From the NCBI RefSeq assembly GCF_023898315.1, contig NC_064621.1:533407383-533471382 (forward strand): a DNA stretch of 64,000 nt. Direction: 5' to 3'. This DNA is from Schistocerca nitens. Its lineage: Eukaryota; Arthropoda; Insecta; Orthoptera; Acrididae. A model generated the notes under the pieces. The model saw only the letters and a program-made list of their open reading frames with translations, was not told the DNA's origin and made no database searches. Below, piece by piece: positions 22,040 through 31,715 of the stretch (position 1 is its first letter; each line of letters starts with the position of its first letter). The translations under genes were made by a program, and so were the position numbers.

Positions 22040-22562
22040 AGGGGACCAGAGGGTCCAGAAAAGCAGGTGGCAGCTGACCAGGAGGGTTGAGGTAAAGTTG
22101 GTTTTGATGACACCACGGAAGACCACAGTATATGGAGGCCATAGTGTACAACCCAGTTTCCTGGTAGTCTGAGATCATCTCTCAGATGCAGGTTGGGAAG
22201 TGCCCACACTTGGTGCTTACCTGGAAATGAGAAGCCTCAGGGATGATGTGTACCTGCAATGGGTGCAGCATAGTCAAAAGGTTGAGTTAGGGCAACCATG
22301 AAGCCTCTCCACCGAGCAGTGGCTCTTGATCGGCATGTCCCTATAAGTTTCTAAAAAGCTACAGAGAACATTAGGTGCAGTGTTTGATGTAACTGACTTG
22401 TGGAACTGTGTTTTAAGAATGTGGATAATGCTTTCTGTGTGGCTGTTGAATGCTAGGTGAAATGCCATTATGTGAAAGTGTTGAACCCTGTTACAGGTGC
22501 AAAAGCATTTGAAGTAATAGGAAATAAACACTGTCCTCTCATCAGAACATCAGAAACCAACA
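22040..22562 (-). pseudogene. gypsy remnant 3 integrase, C-terminal half
   Basis: Continues from the break with MLVSDVLMRGQCLF, where LVSD is the second catalytic Asp box. SNAFAPVTGFNTFTSWHF and NSHTESIIHILKTQFHKSVT follow; TESIIH is the third-residue box with Glu retained. NTAPNVLCSFLETYRDMPIK is a typical integrase core end. The C-terminal tail includes HLRDDLRLPGNWVVHYG to about 22110. Confidence 0.7.
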
Positions 22563-22808
22563 TACACTCCTGGAAATGGAAAAAAGAACACATTGACACC
22601 GGTGTGTCAGACCCACCATACTTGCTCCGGACACTGCGAGAGGGCTGTACAAGCAATGATCACACGCACGGCACAGCGGACACACCAGGAACCGCGGTGT
22701 TGGCCGTCGAATGGCGCTAGCTGCGCAGCATTTGTGCACTGCCGCCGTCAGTGTCAGCCAGTTTGCCGTGGCATACGGAGCTCCATCGCAGTGTTTAACA
22801 CGGGTAGC

Positions 22809-23831
22809 ATGCCGCGACAGCGTGGACGTGAACCGTATGTGCAGTTGACGGACTTTGAGCGAGGGCGTATAGTGGGCATGCGGGAGGCCGGGTGGACGTA
22901 CCGCCGAATTGCTCAACACGTGGGGCGTGAGGTCTCCACAGTACATCGATGTTGTCGCCAGTGGTCGGCGGAAGGTGCACGTGCCCGTCGACCTGGGACC
23001 GGACCGCAGCGACGCACAGATGCACGCCAAGACCGTAGGATCCTACGCAGTGCCGTAGGGGACCGCACTGCCACTTCCCAGCAAATTAGGGACACTGTTG
23101 CTCCTGGGGTATCGGCGAGGACCATTCGCAACCGTCTCCATGAAGCTGGGCTACGGTCCCGCACACCGTTAGGCCGTCTTCCGCTCACGCCCCAACATCG
23201 TGCAGCCCGCCTCCAGTGGTGTTGCGACAGGCGTGAATGGAGGGACGAATGGAGACGTGTCGTCTTCAGCGATGAGAGTCGCTTCTGCCTTGGTGCCAAT
23301 GATGGTCGTATGCGTGTTTGGCGCCGTGCAGGTGAGTGCCACAATCAGGACTGCATACGACCAAGGCACACAGGGCCAACACCCGGCATCATGGTGTGGG
23401 GAGCGATCTCCTACACTGGCCGTACACCACTGGTGATCGTCGAGGGGACACTGAATAGTGCACGGTACATCCAAACCGTCATCGAACCCATCGTTCTACC
23501 ATTCCTAGACCGGCAAGGGAACTTGCTGTTCCAACAGGACAATGCACGTCCGCATGTATTCCGTGCCACCCAACGTGCTCTAGAAGGTGTAAGTCAACTA
23601 CCCTGGCCAGCAAGATCTCCGGATCTGTCCCCCATTGAGCATGTTTGGGACTGGATGAAGCGTCGTCTCACGCGGTCTGCACGTCCAGCACGAACGCTGG
23701 TCCAACTGAGGCGCCAGGTGGAAATGGCATGGCAAGCCGTTCCACAGGACTACATCCAGCATCTCTACGATCGTCTCCATGGGAGAATAGCAGCCTGCAT
23801 TGCTGCGAAAGGTGGATATACACTGTACTAG
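22809..23831 (+). CDS. Tc1-like transposase, 340 aa, DD32E
   Basis: Cut-and-paste transposase that would bind the terminal inverted repeats and move the element between TA sites. The start at 22809 (MPRQRGREPYVQL) is chosen because it gives 340 residues, the usual Tc1 length. The frame stays open upstream to 22593, but that lies almost in the terminal repeat and lacks family similarity. Residues 16-60 form the first helix-turn-helix (LTDFERGRIVGMREAGWTYR). RRPGTGPQRRT is the basic linker. Residues about 80-120 form the second helix-turn-helix (ATSQQIRDTVAPGVSARTIR). Catalytic residues are D155 (VFSDESRF), D244 (LFQQDNARPH) and E277 (SPDLSPIEHVWD). The D244-E277 gap is 32 residues; canonical Tc1 has 34. 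All family motifs are present with no stops. Confidence 0.93.
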   Translation: MPRQRGREPYVQLTDFERGRIVGMREAGWTYRRIAQHVGREVSTVHRCCRQWSAEGARARRPGTGPQRRTDARQDRRILRSAVGDRTATSQQIRDTVAPGVSARTIRNRLHEAGLRSRTPLGRLPLTPQHRAARLQWCCDRREWRDEWRRVVFSDESRFCLGANDGRMRVWRRAGECHNQDCIRPRHTGPTPGIMVWGAISYTGRTPLVIVEGTLNSARYIQTVIEPIVLPFLDRQGNLLFQQDNARPHVFRATQRALEGVSQLPWPARSPDLSPIEHVWDWMKRRLTRSARPARTLVQLRRQVEMAWQAVPQDYIQHLYDRLHGRIAACIAAKGGYTLY

Positions 23832-23923
23832 TGCCGACATTGTGCATGCTCTGTTGCCTGTGTCTATGTGCCTGTGGTTCTGTCAGTGTGATCATGTGAT
23901 GTATCTGACCCCAGGAATGTGTC

Positions 23924-23929
23924 AATAAA
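23924..23929 (+). terminator. Polyadenylation signal of the Tc1 transposase
   Basis: AATAAA 93 bases after the transposase stop and 31 bases before the right inverted repeat. It would let the transcript end inside the element. Confidence 0.6.
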
Positions 23930-23988
23930 GTTTCCCCTTCCTGGGACAATGAATTCACGGTGTTCTTATTTCAATTTCCAGGAGTGTA

Positions 23989-24393
23989 TGTGGGCTGCCT
24001 TCAGGGGCAAAGATTTTTTTCCAAGGCCTCAATAGTAGCAGCAGTAGTGACTGGGACTTGCAAAATGCAAAATGGAAAATGAGAATAGGACCAACCACAT
24101 GGAGCTCAAAATTGACGAGCAAAATCCAAATGGATACCCTCCCATTATTCCACAGTGTCAGGTCAGGGAGGAAACGGCTGAGGAGGTGCAGCTCGATGGG
24201 CCTGATAGGCGAAAGATTGGCAGAGCAGGTCTGTGATGTCAGAGTCAATATTTGACCAGAATGCAAGCTTTTGCACCAAACTTTTCATCCAGAACATGCC
24301 CCTATGGGCAGCAAACTGGAAGTTCAGTTCTTGTGATCTCGGAGAAGGAGAAACCAGGATGTGGCAGTGGTCCTCATCCAAGACCCATGACAA
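23989..24393 (-). pseudogene. gypsy remnant 3 integrase, N-terminal half
   Basis: HRGMFWMKSLVQKLAFWSNI, then DITDLLCQSFAYQAHRAAPP, is the HHCC zinc-binding domain with its second Cys changed to Ala-Tyr. The catalytic core follows across a frame change: a WEGIHLDFA segment with the first Asp, then CGWSYSHF and TTAATIEALEKN. The reading stops at GSPH, where the Tc1 element begins. It continues on the other side of that element at 22562. Confidence 0.7.
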
Positions 24394-24880
24394 AATTTAT
24401 CCATAAAATACTGAAGAAGGGGATGAACAGATCCTGAAAGGTAACTGTTTATAATGGTAAAGGTTGTATGCTGTATTTAGCACTAGGTACATTTGTGATG
24501 CAGCATCCAAGGGGACTTGAAAATATGCCTCTTCGTCATCAATTTTACTGAAAAGAGTTCCATGGCCTAATTTTACAAGGAATTTACCTTGTCTCAATAG
24601 AGGACAAGCTTCCACTTCAGCCTATGCAATGATTGTCACTTTGAAATAGTCACAAAGGTCAAGGTGATATTGCATTTGCGCTTTGTTACCGGTGGAGCTG
24701 CCACTTTAAAAGTGATGTGAGCTCTGAAATCAGTTGTCTTCCCTAGAACAGGTGAGAAAATTTTGGCATATTTATCACAGAGAATCTCTAAGTCAGTGCA
24801 ATGCCCTTTTGATTGCATGATTTCATGAACCAAAAATCCTAATGTGTGGAAAGAGTCTATCCCAAAAACATTGTTCATTT
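24390..24880 (-). pseudogene. gypsy remnant 3 reverse transcriptase fragment
   Basis: LGKTTDFRAHITFKVAAPPV near 24730-24690 is the linker box before gypsy RT. HGTLFSKIDDEEAYFQVPLD near 24560-24500 carries the first catalytic motif (family KIDLxDAYFQ, Leu changed to Asp). LYHYKQLPFRICSSPSSVF follows to 24400, where the family has LPFGICSSP. The YxDD box is absent: sequence passes directly into the integrase zinc-binding domain, showing a deletion of the second half of RT and all of RNase H. Confidence 0.75.
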
Positions 24881-25063
24881 CAGGGTTAGCTACTACCAGA
24901 AAATTTACTGGATGAGTGACTTAGTTATAAGTATATGAAACTGAAAACCTTCCTAGCAAAGGCACATGAGTCCAAAGATTTGTTTCATCTGCTTGCAATG
25001 ACAGTGACTCTAAACTTAAGTAAGTAGATTGGTTTAGTAGTGACAAAGAAGCAAATGCAACTC

Positions 25064-25260
25064 TTAAACACATGACCACAGTTGTGCTTGCATTTGTGTG
25101 TGTGTGTGTGTGTGTGGTCTATTTTTGACAAAGGCCTTGTTGGATGAAAGCTTGTGTTGTGACAGTCCTTTTGTTGTGCCTAACTGCGACTCAGCATCTC
25201 CGCTGTATGGTGAGTAGCAACTGTTCAGTCTAATGTAAACTACACACATTAAGTTTGTTT
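25064..25260 (+). mobile_element. Penelope-like terminal repeat fragment
   Basis: (TG)n at about 25097-25117 is followed by TTGACAAAGGCCTTGTTGGA, TGAAAGCTTGTGTTGTGACA and GCGACTCAGCATCTCCGCTG, a set of words shared with other Penelope-end fragments here. No coding part, so a solo end. Confidence 0.55.
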
Positions 25261-25673
25261 AAGTCTGAAGAAGTAAGCTTACCAGTCTGCACCTATTGGA
25301 GGTACTTTTCAACCAGGACATGTCTGAGTTTCCAGGCAACATCAACCTTCAGATAGCGACAATGTAATCCGCACACTTCACTGTGGCAGGATGTGATCTT
25401 CATACACTGAAGCTGTCATGTACTCCTACGAAAGATATGCAGTGGCCTATGCATTTTTAATGTAATGCTCCCAATACAAGAACACTGATGGAACCAAATC
25501 ACTTACTTTTGAAAATATGCACGGGGTTGGAACATTCACCAAGGGCATGTAAGAAAAAAGACAGGATAAAAAAAAGAGTAGGATTCTCAGTCTAAGGGTT
25601 CAGTATAAACATAAGTATGTATATAATAATGTATGGAAAGTTCTGATTGAGAATAACAAATTATTCAGGAATT
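25261..25673. other. Unassigned gap before the Penelope composite
   Basis: No gene or repeat recognised. Confidence 0.5.
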
Positions 25674-25789
25674 AAAGGAGATGACTCACCGAAAGGCAGA
25701 AGCACTGCGTCATTGAAATACACAAACAGAAGGTACAGAGCTTTGCTAGCTTTCGGAATGAAATTCCTTTCTCAAGCTGTAGGAGGAGG

Positions 25790-25841
<52 letters not shown>

Positions 25842-28550
25842 CACACACAAAAACCCGTCTCACTACATTGTGCTCAGTCGACTGCCAGCTCTTTCCTGGC
25901 ATTCGGTGAGTCTACTGGCGTGGAGGGTGGGGTGGGGGATGGAGAGAGGCAGAAGGCAGTTTGGGAGAAGCATCTACAGCTCATAGGAGAGTGGGCAGCT
26001 GTCTGTGGGCTAGTTAGGGGTGCAGGTAGAGGGGGCAGGTGACAGACAGCTTGGAACGCGATTTCACAGACTAGGGCGTGAGATGGCAGCATGCAATTAG
26101 CTGACACATATTGGTCGGGAGTAATGGAAAGGGACGGTGTGTGGGTGTACGTACACACACACACACACACTGTTGGGTGGGTTACCTTAGGTTTATTCTA
26201 GGGAGATTCTGTGAGTGAAGGATGTGCTGTAAGAATAGCTCCCATCTGCGCAGCTCAGAAAAGCTGGTGGTGGTGGGGAGGATTCAGATGGCATGGGCCA
26301 TGAAACAGCCATTGAAATCTCGCATGTTGTGCTCTGCTGCATGTTGTGCCACTAGGTGGTCCACCTTGGTTTTGGCAACAGATTGACAGTGGCCATTCAT
26401 TCTTGTTGACAGCTGCTCGGTTGTCATAGCAAAGTAGAAAGCTGTGCAGTGATTGCAGCAGAGCTAGTATGTAACATGGCTGCTTTCACAAGTGGCCCAA
26501 CCTCTGATGGGGTAGAATAAGCCTGTGATGGGACTGGAGTAGTAGGTGCTGGGTGGGTGAATAGGGCAGGTCTTGCATCTGGGTCTTCCACAAGGGAGTG
26601 ATCCCTGTGGCAGGGGATTGGGGATGGGAGTTGGGATGTTGCAGAAGCTGGGTGGGGACTGGAACACAACTTCAGGGAGGATCTCAGGTACAATGTCCCT
26701 CATTTCAGGGCATGATCATAGATAATCAAAGCCCTGGTGAAGGACATGGTTCAGTTGTTCCAGTCCCAGGTGGTATTGGGTGACAAGGGGGGTACCTCTT
26801 TGTTTTTGGTTCTTGGGATGAATCTGTGGATGAGGTGTGTCTGGGGATATGGCATGGGAGATCTGTTTGTGTGTTATGTCTGGTGGGTATTGCCTGTCTG
26901 CAAAGGCCTTTCTGAGGCCTTCAGAATACTGGGCGAGGGACTTCTCATCACCAAAGATGTACCTGCCATGGATGGCCAGGCTGTATGGGAGGGATTTTTT
27001 GATGTGGAGGGGTGGCAACTGTCAAAGTGCAGGTACTGTTGGTGATTGGTGGGTTTGATGTGGACTGAGGTGTGGATGGAGTCATTTGAGAGGAGGAGAT
27101 TGAGAGCTAGGAAGGTGGCACAATGGGTGGAGGAGGACCAGGTGAAGTGAATGGGAGAGAAGGTATTGAGATTGTGGAGGATGAGGATACAGAGTCCTGG
27201 CCTTGGATCCACATGATAAAGATGTCATCAATAAAGCTGAACCAGACCAGGGGTTTGGAAAGCTAGGAATGTTTCCTCTAGGTGGCCCATGGAGAGGTTG
27301 CTGTGCCACAAATGTGTTTGTATACCTTCCCTTCAAAGGTAAAGTAGTTATGGGTTAGGATGTACTTGATTACGTGTATGAGGAATGAAGTAGTGGGTTT
27401 GGAATCTGCAGGGTGTTGGGAGAGGTATTGTTCAATTGTGGCAAGTCCATAAGCATGAAGGATGTTGGCAAGAAGTGGTTGGTATCTTTAATGCAGAAGG
27501 CTAGGTTTTGGGCAATTGGTTGCTGATGTTGGTCAACAAGGGCCAAGATTCTTCCAGTGGGGGCACTGTAACCTGCCACAATATGGTGCCCAGGATCATT
27601 AGGTTTATGGATTTCAGGGAGCGTGTAGAACATGGGTGTGCGAGCTGTTGTTGGGGTGAGCAGGGAGATGGATTCAGAGGAGAGATTCTGAAAAGGGCGT
27701 AAGGATTTCAGCAGGGACTGGATGTTATGTTGGATTGGATGGGGTCACTTCGGCAGAGCTTGTTGGTGGAGGTGTCAGACAGCTTGTGGAGGCCCTCTGG
27801 TTCATCACAACAGTGGTGGAACCTTTGTCTGCTGGAAGGCTGATCAGGTCAGGATCTGTTTTTAGGTTGTGTAGGGCAGCATTCCTTTCTTCTGCTTAAA
27901 TGTTGCTGTTCTTAGGGAGGGAGCTTGGGGAAGGATGGTGAGGCTAGGTTGGAAGTTAGGAATTCCTGGAAGATGGCCAGGGGATGGTTAGGCAGGAGTG
28001 TGGGGAGGGTGGTACAAATTGGGACAGGCAGAGTTTGATGTTAGGAATGGACTGGCTTTAGATGGAGGGATTGGTGGCAAAGAAGTGATTCCACTGAAGG
28101 GAGTGGGAGAAGGAGAATAGGTCTTTCACAAGTGTAACTTTGTTAAACCTGGGAGTAGGGCTAAATGTGAGAACTTTGGATAGCACTGACACTTCTGTGG
28201 GGCTGAGGATTTAGGTGGAAAGATTAACAACAGTGTTTTGGGATTGTTTCGGTTCTGGATTTCGTGGAGTACTGGTATGGGTTTTGGAGGATGTGATAGG
28301 TTGAAAATGTCAGCTAGGCAGGGTCTGGGCGGTACAAGTGGTTGAGGAGGAGGTACACTGGGGTAGCGTTGTGGTTGGATAATAGTGCCCCAAGGTGGGA
28401 GAAGGATTTCAGCAGGTTGGATAACTAGTGGAGGTGGTAGTTGGAATGTACCTGTAGGTGTTGGAGTGTCAGGATTTCATTTTGGGTGATGAGGTGTAGG
28501 TAGTGGGGATTGCATAGCAGCAGTGACACAGTGACGATAAATCAGGCACG
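25674..28550 (-). pseudogene. Penelope-like element copy 1 (RT + GIY-YIG endonuclease)
   Basis: Penelope-like elements encode a telomerase-related RT fused to a GIY-YIG endonuclease. The N-terminal region at about 28230-28080 has SVLSKVLTFSPTPRFNKVTL. The RT finger box FYTLPEIHKPNDPGHHIVAG starts near 27633, and the catalytic FSFIDDIFIMW is near 27228-27210. SHQPT-type and HFDSCHPST segments follow to about 26990. The linker with LPYSPTQHLL-type Cys/His pattern lies near 26560. The GIY-YIG domain at about 26510-26250 reads VTYXLCCNHCTAFYFAMTTE, then LSTRMNGH; the family YVG has become YFA, so cleavage activity is probably lost. Several frameshifts break the frame. The end carries long (A)n(CA)n and (CA)n tracts. 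Confidence 0.75.
25794..25850. repeat. (A)n(CA)n tract in the Penelope end
   Basis: About 34 A residues followed by about 22 bases of CA repeats, next to the terminal hairpin of copy 1. Confidence 0.95.
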
Positions 28551-29108
28551 ATCGAATTTATTTCACATGCACGATGATATATACACGTGATCAGATATAT
28601 CGATCAAAATACAACCCCCTGCTCCAATACAATTCCTTTCCCTCCTTTCAACAATCAACATTATTCAATACTCCCTGTGACCACCTGCAAACCTTTACTC
28701 GCCACTTTCAGCTTCCTTCTCCAGTGCCATCATTATAATCTGGATCCAAGGCCGGACACCTTATCCCTATTCCTCCTCAATCTCAACACCATCTCTCCCA
28801 CCCACTTCACCTGGTCCTTGTCCATCCATAGTGCCACCTTCCTAGGTCTTGATCTCCTCCTCTCAGATGGCTCCATCCACACCTCAGTCCACAGCAAACC
28901 CACCAATCACCAACAGTACCTGCACTTTGACAGCTGCCACCCCTTCCACACCAAAAAAATCCCTCCCATACAGCCTTTCCACCCATGGCAGACACATCTT
29001 CAGTGATGAGAACTCCCTTGCTCAGTATGCTGAAGGCCTCAGAAAGGCCTTTGCAGACAGGCAATACCCCCAGACCTAAAGCACAAACAGATCTCCCATG
29101 CTACATTC

Positions 29109-29150
<42 letters not shown>
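29109..29150. repeat. (CA)n microsatellite in Penelope copy 2
   Basis: About 40 bases of CA repeats, directly visible. Confidence 0.95.
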
Positions 29151-29534
29151 TCCACACACCCATCCCAAGAACCAACAACAAAGAAGTGCCCCCTTGTCAC
29201 CCAACACCACCTGGGACTGGAATGACTGAACCACATCCTTCATCAGGGCTTTGATTATCTATCATCATGCCCAGAAATAAGGGACATCCTACCAAAGATA
29301 CTTTCATCCCTCCTCCTCCCCTCCCTCCCCAGAGTTGTTCACCTACCCAACCTGCACAACATCCTACTCCATCCCTATGCCACTCCCACCTCCAATCACC
29401 TGCCACTAGGATCATACCCTTTTGGAAGACCTGCCTTCCATCTGTCTCCATCCCTCCTCCACCCCCAACTCACCCCAGTACACTCATCGTGTGCCAGGAA
29501 AGAGCTGGCAGTGAAACTGAGCAAAATGTAGGGA

Positions 29535-29538
<4 letters not shown>

Positions 29539-29571
<33 letters not shown>
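29539..29571. repeat. (GT)n microsatellite in Penelope copy 2 end
   Basis: About 33 bases of GT repeats just before the terminal hairpin, the same relative place as in copy 1. Confidence 0.95.
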
Positions 29572-29573
<2 letters not shown>

Positions 29574-29964
29574 CCTCTACAGTATGAGAAAGGAATTTCA
29601 TTTCGAAAGCTGGTAAAGCTCTGTACGATTTGTTCGTGTACCTGACAACGATGCAGCACTTCTGTCTTTCAGTGAGTCATCTCCTTTATTCCAAAATAAT
29701 TAATGAATATATGAATATAATAGAGGGAAACATTCCACATGGGAAAATATATATAAAAAACAGAGATGCTGTTAACTTACCAAACGAGAAAGCAATGGTA
29801 TGTTGATAGACACAATGAAAAACACACAAATACACACACAAATTTCAAGCTTTTGCAACCCATGGTTGCTTCATCAGGAAAGAGGGAAGGAGAGGGAAAG
29901 GCGAAAGGATGTGGGTTTTAAGGGAGAGGGTAAGGAGTCATTCCAATCCCGGGAGTGGAAAGAC

Positions 29965-30003
29965 TTACCTTAGGGGGGAAAAAAGGGCAGATATACACTC
30001 TCT

Positions 30004-30068
<65 letters not shown>

Positions 30069-31715
30069 CCATCCGCACATATACAGACACAGGCAGACAT
30101 ATGTAAATGCAAAGAGGTTGCGCAGAGATGTCAGTCGAGGTGGAAGTACAGAGGCAAAGATGAATATATTGAAGCGCAAGTTCCCATCTCCGGAGTTCTG
30201 ATAGCTTGGTGTCAGTGGGAAGTATCCAGATAACCCAGACAGTGTAACACTGTGCCAAGATGTGCTGGCCTTGCACCAAGTTATGTTTAACCACAGGCTG
30301 ATCCTCATTACCAACAAACACTGTCTGCCTGTGTCCGTTCATGCGAATGGACAGTTTGTTGCTGGTCATTCCCACATAGTAGGCTTCACAGTGTACGCAT
30401 GTCAGTTGGTAAATCAAGTGGGTGCTTTCACTTGTGGCTCTGCCTTTGATTGTGTACACCTTCCGGGTTACAGGACTGGAGTAGGTGGTGGTGGGAGGGT
30501 GCATGGGACAGGTTTTAAACTGGGGGCGGTTACAAGGGTAGGTGCCAGAGAGTAGGGAAGGTGGTTTGGGGATTTCATAGGGATGAACCACGAGGTTACG
30601 AAGGTTAGGTGGATGGCGGAAAGACACTCTTGGTGGAGTGGGGAGGATTTCATGAAGGATGGATCTCATGTCAGGGCAGGATTTGAGGAAGTCGTATCCC
30701 TGCTGGAGAGCCACATTCAGAGTCTGATCCAGTCCCAGAAAGTATCCTGTCACAATTGGGGCACTTTTGGGGTTCTTCTGTGGGAGGTCCTGGGTTTGAG
30801 GGGATGAGGAAGTGGCTCTAGCTATTTGCTTCTGTGCCAGGTCGGGAGGGTAGTTGTGGTATGCGAAAGCTGTTTTCAGGCTATTGGTGTAATGGTTCAG
30901 GGATTCAGGACTGGAGCAGATTCATTTGCCACGAAGACCTAAGCTGTAGGGAAGGGACCGTTTGATATGAAATGGGTGGCAGCTGTCATAATGGAGGTTC
31001 TGTTGCTTGGTAGTGGGTTTGATGTGGACAGATGTGTGAAGATGGCCGTTAGACAGATGGAGGTCAACGTCGAGGAAAGTGGCATGGGGTTTGGAGTAGG
31101 ACCAGGTGAATCTGATTGAACCAAAGGAGTTGAGGTTGGAGAGGAAATTCTAGAGTTGTTCTTGACTGTGAGACCAGATCATGAAGTTGTCATCAATAAA
31201 TCTGTACCAAACTTTGGGTTGGCAGGCTTGGGTAACCAAGAAGGCTTCCTCTAAGAGACCCATAAATAGGTTGGCGTACGAGGGGGCCATCCTGGTACCC
31301 ATGACTGTTCCCTTTAATTGTTGGTATGTCTGGCTTTCAAAAGTGAAGAAGTTGTGGGTTAGGATGAAGCTGGCTAAGGTAATGAGGAAAGAGGTTTTAG
31401 GTAGGGTGGCAGGTGATCGGCGTGAAAGGAAGTGCTCCATCGCAGCGAGGCCCTGGGCATGTGGGATATTTATGTATAAGGAAGTGACATCAATGGTTAC
31501 AAGGATGGATTCCAGGCGTTCGAGAAAGTGGTTGGTGTCTCTGATTAAGGATGGGAGACCGCATGCAATGGGTTGAAGGTATTGATCTACGTAGGCAGAG
31601 ATACGTTCTGTGGGGGCTTGGTAACCAGCTACAATGGGGCGGCCGGGATGTTTGGGTTTGTGAATTTTAGGAAGTAGGTGGAAGGTAGGGGTGCGGGGTA
31701 TCGGTGGGGGTCAGG
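29965..31715 (-). pseudogene. Penelope-like RT and GIY-YIG endonuclease, 5'-truncated (copy 3)
   Basis: Reading starts near 31700 with HLLPKIHKPKHPGRPIVAGY (RT finger box) and continues YVDQYLQPIACGLPSLIRDT, LVTIDVTSLYINIPHAQG (first catalytic Asp) and MGTRMAPSYANLFMGLLEEA. WYRFIDDNFMIW (catalytic YxDD-like FIDD) is near 31206-31172. An in-frame TAG follows about 20 bases on, and a TGA near 30918. The open 262-residue 3' part (30753-29965) holds CPMHPPTTTYSSPVTRKVYT, then the GIY-YIG domain HLIYQLTCVHCEAYYVGMTS with LSIRMNGHRQTVFVGNEDQP. YYVGMT and the Arg are intact. The last residues are encoded by the (CA)n repeat and are not real protein. Only two stops separate this copy from a continuous frame, but the RT N-terminus is missing. 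Confidence 0.8.
30008..30065. repeat. (CA)n microsatellite in Penelope copy 3
   Basis: About 58 bases of CA repeats following a short CGCGCG stretch. Confidence 0.95.

Larger units (their letters stand above)
22565..23986 (+). mobile_element. Tc1-like transposon, structurally intact, DD32E
   Basis: A 1422-bp element with TA on both sides (22563-22564 and 23987-23988) and 27-bp terminal inverted repeats at 22565-22591 and 23960-23986 differing at two positions. A single uninterrupted 340-residue transposase frame spans 22809-23831, and AATAAA lies at 23924-23929. It sits cleanly inside the integrase of gypsy remnant 3. Intact ends, matching repeats and an open frame make it one of the youngest insertions in the window and possibly still mobile. 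Confidence 0.95.
21350..24990 (-). mobile_element. Ty3/gypsy retrotransposon remnant 3, split by a Tc1 element
   Basis: Minus-strand gypsy pol with its 3' LTR side at low coordinates. RT begins near 24880 and integrase follows at 24393-23989. The frame is interrupted by the Tc1 element at 22565-23986 and resumes at 22562 within integrase, ending near 22040. A purine-rich tract (21869-21900 on the minus strand) and the TGTAGTGG start of a putative LTR at 21868 follow. RNase H is missing, so an internal deletion joins RT to integrase. The copy is full of frameshifts. The left limit is approximate because the LTR end was not found. Confidence 0.75.
25674..29692. mobile_element. Penelope-like composite: full copy and partial inverted copy
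   Basis: Two copies of one Penelope-like element lie back to back: a nearly complete copy on the minus strand (25674 to about 28550) and a 5'-truncated copy on the plus strand (about 28725 to 29692). Their outer ends are inverted repeats: AAAGGAGATGACTCACCGAA at the left, and at the right its reverse complement with a few changes. Each end contains a GGAAT-ATTCC hairpin followed by GAAAGC and a dinucleotide repeat. A partial inverted copy attached to a full one is a known Penelope arrangement. Confidence 0.75.
28725..29692 (+). pseudogene. Penelope-like element copy 2, 5'-truncated, inverted
   Basis: Begins in RT just at the catalytic box (IIIIWIQGR, the family DDIFMIWxxG) and continues with FTWSLSIHSATFLGLDLLLS, then SVHSKPTNHQQYLHFDSCHP and KIPPIQPFHPWQTHLQ. 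Frame breaks follow. The GIY-YIG part is largely lost or scrambled between 29150 and 29500. The 3' end has (GT)n at 29539-29571 and the hairpin-GAAAGC motif at about 29594-29616. It is the inverted partner of copy 1. Confidence 0.7.

Noticed and set aside
22593-22808. N-terminal extension of the Tc1 transposase frame (upstream Met at 22593)
   Set aside because: It begins two bases after the inverted repeat, lacks family similarity, and would make the protein 72 residues longer than usual. The Met at 22809 gives the standard 340.
25647-26042. 131-residue plus-strand frame with a long Lys run
   Set aside because: It is a read-through of the (A)n(CA)n tract at a Penelope end, with no domain.
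29909-30233. Plus-strand frames rich in alternating His-Thr, and minus frames rich in Cys-Val
   Set aside because: Translation of (CA)n/(GT)n repeats; not protein-coding.
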